Source: Candidatus Fermentibacterota bacterium (GTDB taxonomy: Bacteria; Fermentibacterota; Fermentibacteria; Fermentibacterales; JCC-6). From it: a stretch of DNA of 41,330 nt. Position 1 is the first letter of the stretch, and every line of letters starts with the position of its first letter. Below are positions 39,788-41,330 of this stretch, piece by piece. Location: positions 1-41,330 of the forward strand of contig JAKPTG010000023.1 in the NCBI GenBank assembly GCA_029571005.1. The letters run 5' to 3'. The position numbers and the translations under genes were made by a program. The notes under the pieces were generated by a model that saw nothing but the letters and a program-made list of their open reading frames with translations, did not search any database and had not been told where the DNA came from.

Positions 39788-41042
39788 GGGGATTCTCATG
39801 GTGCTGGCCGGGCCGTCGGGCGCCGGCAAGACCACCCTGGCGAGGCGTCTGGTTGAGTCTTTTCCCGAGGCGGGGTTCTCCGTGTCCTGCACCACCAGGC
39901 CCCCCAGAGGGGGCGAGAAGGATGGGGTGGACTACCGGTTCGTAAGCGATGCCGAGTTCGACGGGATGGTTTCCGGGGGGTGTTTCCTGGAATGGGCCCG
40001 GGTCCACGGAAACCGTTACGGAACCTCGGCCGACTGGGTGCGGAACCGTCTGGCCTCCGGCGGGTCCGTCATTCTGGACATAGACGTCCAGGGGGCGATG
40101 CAGGTGAAGGGGAGGATCCCTTCCGCGGTGCTGGTTTTCGTGCTTCCCCCGGACGGCGACGAACTCCGGCGCAGGCTCGCGGGCCGGGGCACCGACTCCG
40201 GGGAGGAAATTGACAGGAGGCTTTCGGCGGCCGCCGACGAGGTGGCGTTCATGGGGGTCTTCGACTACTTCGTGGAGAACGGTGATCCCGACGCCGCCGG
40301 CCGGGACATCCGGGCGATCTACCGGGCCGAGAAGATGCGGCTCTCTTCCGCGCCGTGGCCTTCGCCGGCCCTTGGCTACCATTCCGGCCTTTTCGGGGGC
40401 CTGTCCGCCTGGCGGGGACGCAGGGTGGTGGTGTGTTCAGGCCCCACCAGGGAAGGGATTGACGGGGTCCGGTTCATATCCAACAGATCCAGCGGTCTCA
40501 TGGGGATCTCGATGGTGCACGCCTTTCTGGACGCGGGGGGCGATGTGGTTCTGATAAGCGGCCCTTGCCGCTACGACTCCCCTCCGGGTTCCGTGGAGAC
40601 GAGGAGGGTGGAGACGGCCGGGGAGATGCTCCGGGAACTCCGGGCCTGCACCCCCGGGGCGGACCTTCTGGTGATGGCCGCCGCGGTGTCCGATTTCCGG
40701 CCGGCCACGATTCTTCCCGGAAAGGTCCCCCGGGGCGGGGGCCTGACCCTGGAGCTGGAGCCCACGCCGGACCTTCTGGAGAGCCTCGGGCGGACGTGCC
40801 CCGTGCTCTCCTTCTCCCTGGAGTTCGGGCCGGACGGCAGGGAGAGGGCTCTGGAGAAACTCCGGCGCAAGGGGGCCTTCGCGGCGTTTCTCAACCGGGG
40901 CGACGTTCCCGGGGAGGGCATGGAGAGCGAGACCAACCGGGGGGAACTCCTGTTTCGCGACGGGAGCTTCGTTCCGGTGCCGCCGGGGTCGAAAAGATTC
41001 GTGGCCATGGTGTTGGCCTCTATCTTAGGGGAGAGGGTTTGA
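39777..41042 (+). CDS. gmk-coaB: Fusion: guanylate kinase plus phosphopantothenoylcysteine synthetase (CoaB) domain
   Basis: 421 residues. Residues 1-190 are guanylate kinase: P-loop GPSGAGKT (12-19), GMP-binding CTTRPPRGGEKDGVDYRFV, GNRYGT, and VILDIDVQGAMQVK. Residues ~215-421 are the CoaB half of Dfp: SGPTREGIDGVRFISNRSSG (221-240), VVLISGP, VMAAAVSDFRPA, GKVPRGGGLTLELEPTPDLLESLG, and the SETNRGEL site near the end. The usual SSGKMG reads SSGLMG here. The CoaC decarboxylase half is absent, as is rpoZ, which often lies between gmk and coaBC. One chain would then make GDP and join phosphopantothenate to cysteine. There is no stop or frameshift between the parts. The stop overlaps the next gene (TTGA). 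Confidence 0.92.
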   Translation: MSSRGILMVLAGPSGAGKTTLARRLVESFPEAGFSVSCTTRPPRGGEKDGVDYRFVSDAEFDGMVSGGCFLEWARVHGNRYGTSADWVRNRLASGGSVILDIDVQGAMQVKGRIPSAVLVFVLPPDGDELRRRLAGRGTDSGEEIDRRLSAAADEVAFMGVFDYFVENGDPDAAGRDIRAIYRAEKMRLSSAPWPSPALGYHSGLFGGLSAWRGRRVVVCSGPTREGIDGVRFISNRSSGLMGISMVHAFLDAGGDVVLISGPCRYDSPPGSVETRRVETAGEMLRELRACTPGADLLVMAAAVSDFRPATILPGKVPRGGGLTLELEPTPDLLESLGRTCPVLSFSLEFGPDGRERALEKLRRKGAFAAFLNRGDVPGEGMESETNRGELLFRDGSFVPVPPGSKRFVAMVLASILGERV

Positions 41043-41330
41043 GCGGGAACGAGCCCCTTTGGAACGTGATCAGAAGCTTCGGGATAGTTGAGGTGGCCCT
41101 GCCGGCTCCGGAGCCGCCGGAGACTCCGGTGAAGGAAGCCCCCCCGGAGGATGGGGATGCGCTGGAAGCCCTGAGGAGTGAAACGGAAGGGTGTACCGGG
41201 TGCAGGCTTTCCGGAGGGAGGAACAAACTGGTTTTCGGCGACGGCAACCCGTGGTCGGGAATCCTGTTTGTGGGGGAGGGGCCCGGGGCCAGCGAGGACC
41301 GGCAAGGCATACCCTTCGTGGGCCGGGCGG
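41039..41330 (+). CDS. Family-4 uracil-DNA glycosylase, N-terminal part (cut by window end)
   Basis: Starts at TTG 41039 in a TTGA overlap with the gmk-coaB fusion, after GGGGAGAGGG. The 97 codons visible have a ~45-residue Pro/Glu-rich lead, then CTGCRLSGGRNKLVFGDG with the first two 4Fe-4S cysteines, and GILFVGEGPGASEDRQG-IPFVGRA, the uracil-binding motif of family 4 (UDG4). It removes uracil from DNA. It is absent from the ORF track because no stop is reached. The lead segment is similar to that seen in fused or phage polymerase-type UDGs, but this is not diagnostic. Confidence 0.92.
   Translation, partial: MSGNEPLWNVIRSFGIVEVALPAPEPPETPVKEAPPEDGDALEALRSETEGCTGCRLSGGRNKLVFGDGNPWSGILFVGEGPGASEDRQGIPFVGRA

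Noticed and set aside
1-41330. CRISPR array, prophage, rRNA operon or replication origin
   Set aside because: No regularly spaced repeats, phage structural genes, rRNA-like sequence or DnaA-box cluster noticed on reading both strands.

Overview
The window is a GC-rich (about two thirds G+C by eye) piece of chromosome from a Gram-negative-type bacterium. Evidence for that is an LpxH-type lipid A enzyme, lipoprotein signal peptides and a large envelope-glycolipid operon. An archaeal/eukaryotic-type ProRS, a B12-dependent ribonucleotide reductase, an NFACT/RqcH protein and several unusual gene fusions suggest a poorly sampled lineage, possibly a candidate phylum. I cannot fix the taxon from the sequence alone. 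Genes are packed tightly, with many 4-nt ATGA/GTGA/TTGA overlaps and frequent GTG and TTG starts.

Layout. 1-325: end of an ABC exporter. 326-1230: an AT-richer island with a BrnT/BrnA toxin-antitoxin pair and a palindromic operator candidate. 1222-4334 (minus): a single-chain protein with three PII-like domains coupled to a two-repeat DUF1538 transporter, ending in a good terminator. 4629-6662: a lipoprotein S9 peptidase. 6906-14331 (minus): a small secreted protein, an MscS channel with a cyclic-nucleotide-binding domain, an ABC exporter, DUF4126, a GT-C-like membrane protein and proS. 14568-18549 (plus): PAP2/AUR1-like phosphatase, panB, purD, purE and tsaC, closed by a strong hairpin.

18550-20802 is a scar region. 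It holds three IS-end copies in the same orientation, including a 173-bp direct repeat on both sides of a methyltransferase gene. It also holds an internally deleted IS1380-family transposase joined to an IS256-family fragment, a decayed reading frame, and a small ORF with a strong Shine-Dalgarno sequence. 20799-30440 (minus) is a nine-gene, almost fully overlapping operon: two small exported proteins, LpxH, GT2, GT4, an NAD-dependent epimerase, an LPG-synthase-type (AglD/UPF0104) membrane protein, a YfhO-type GT-C protein and a second LPG-synthase-type membrane domain fused to a radical SAM/twitch enzyme. This is the best candidate for an undescribed system. It looks like a lipid-linked glycan pathway with a membrane-tethered radical SAM step, and its last gene takes its stop codon from the IS end.

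30578-41330: nrdJ (plus); then, on the minus strand, rqcH-like NFACT, deoB, cdd, a cation-chloride-cotransporter-type gene with an in-frame TAG replacing a probable Trp codon, and a PC4-type protein; then, on the plus strand, YicC, a guanylate kinase fused to a CoaB (phosphopantothenoylcysteine synthetase) domain, and the start of a family-4 uracil-DNA glycosylase.
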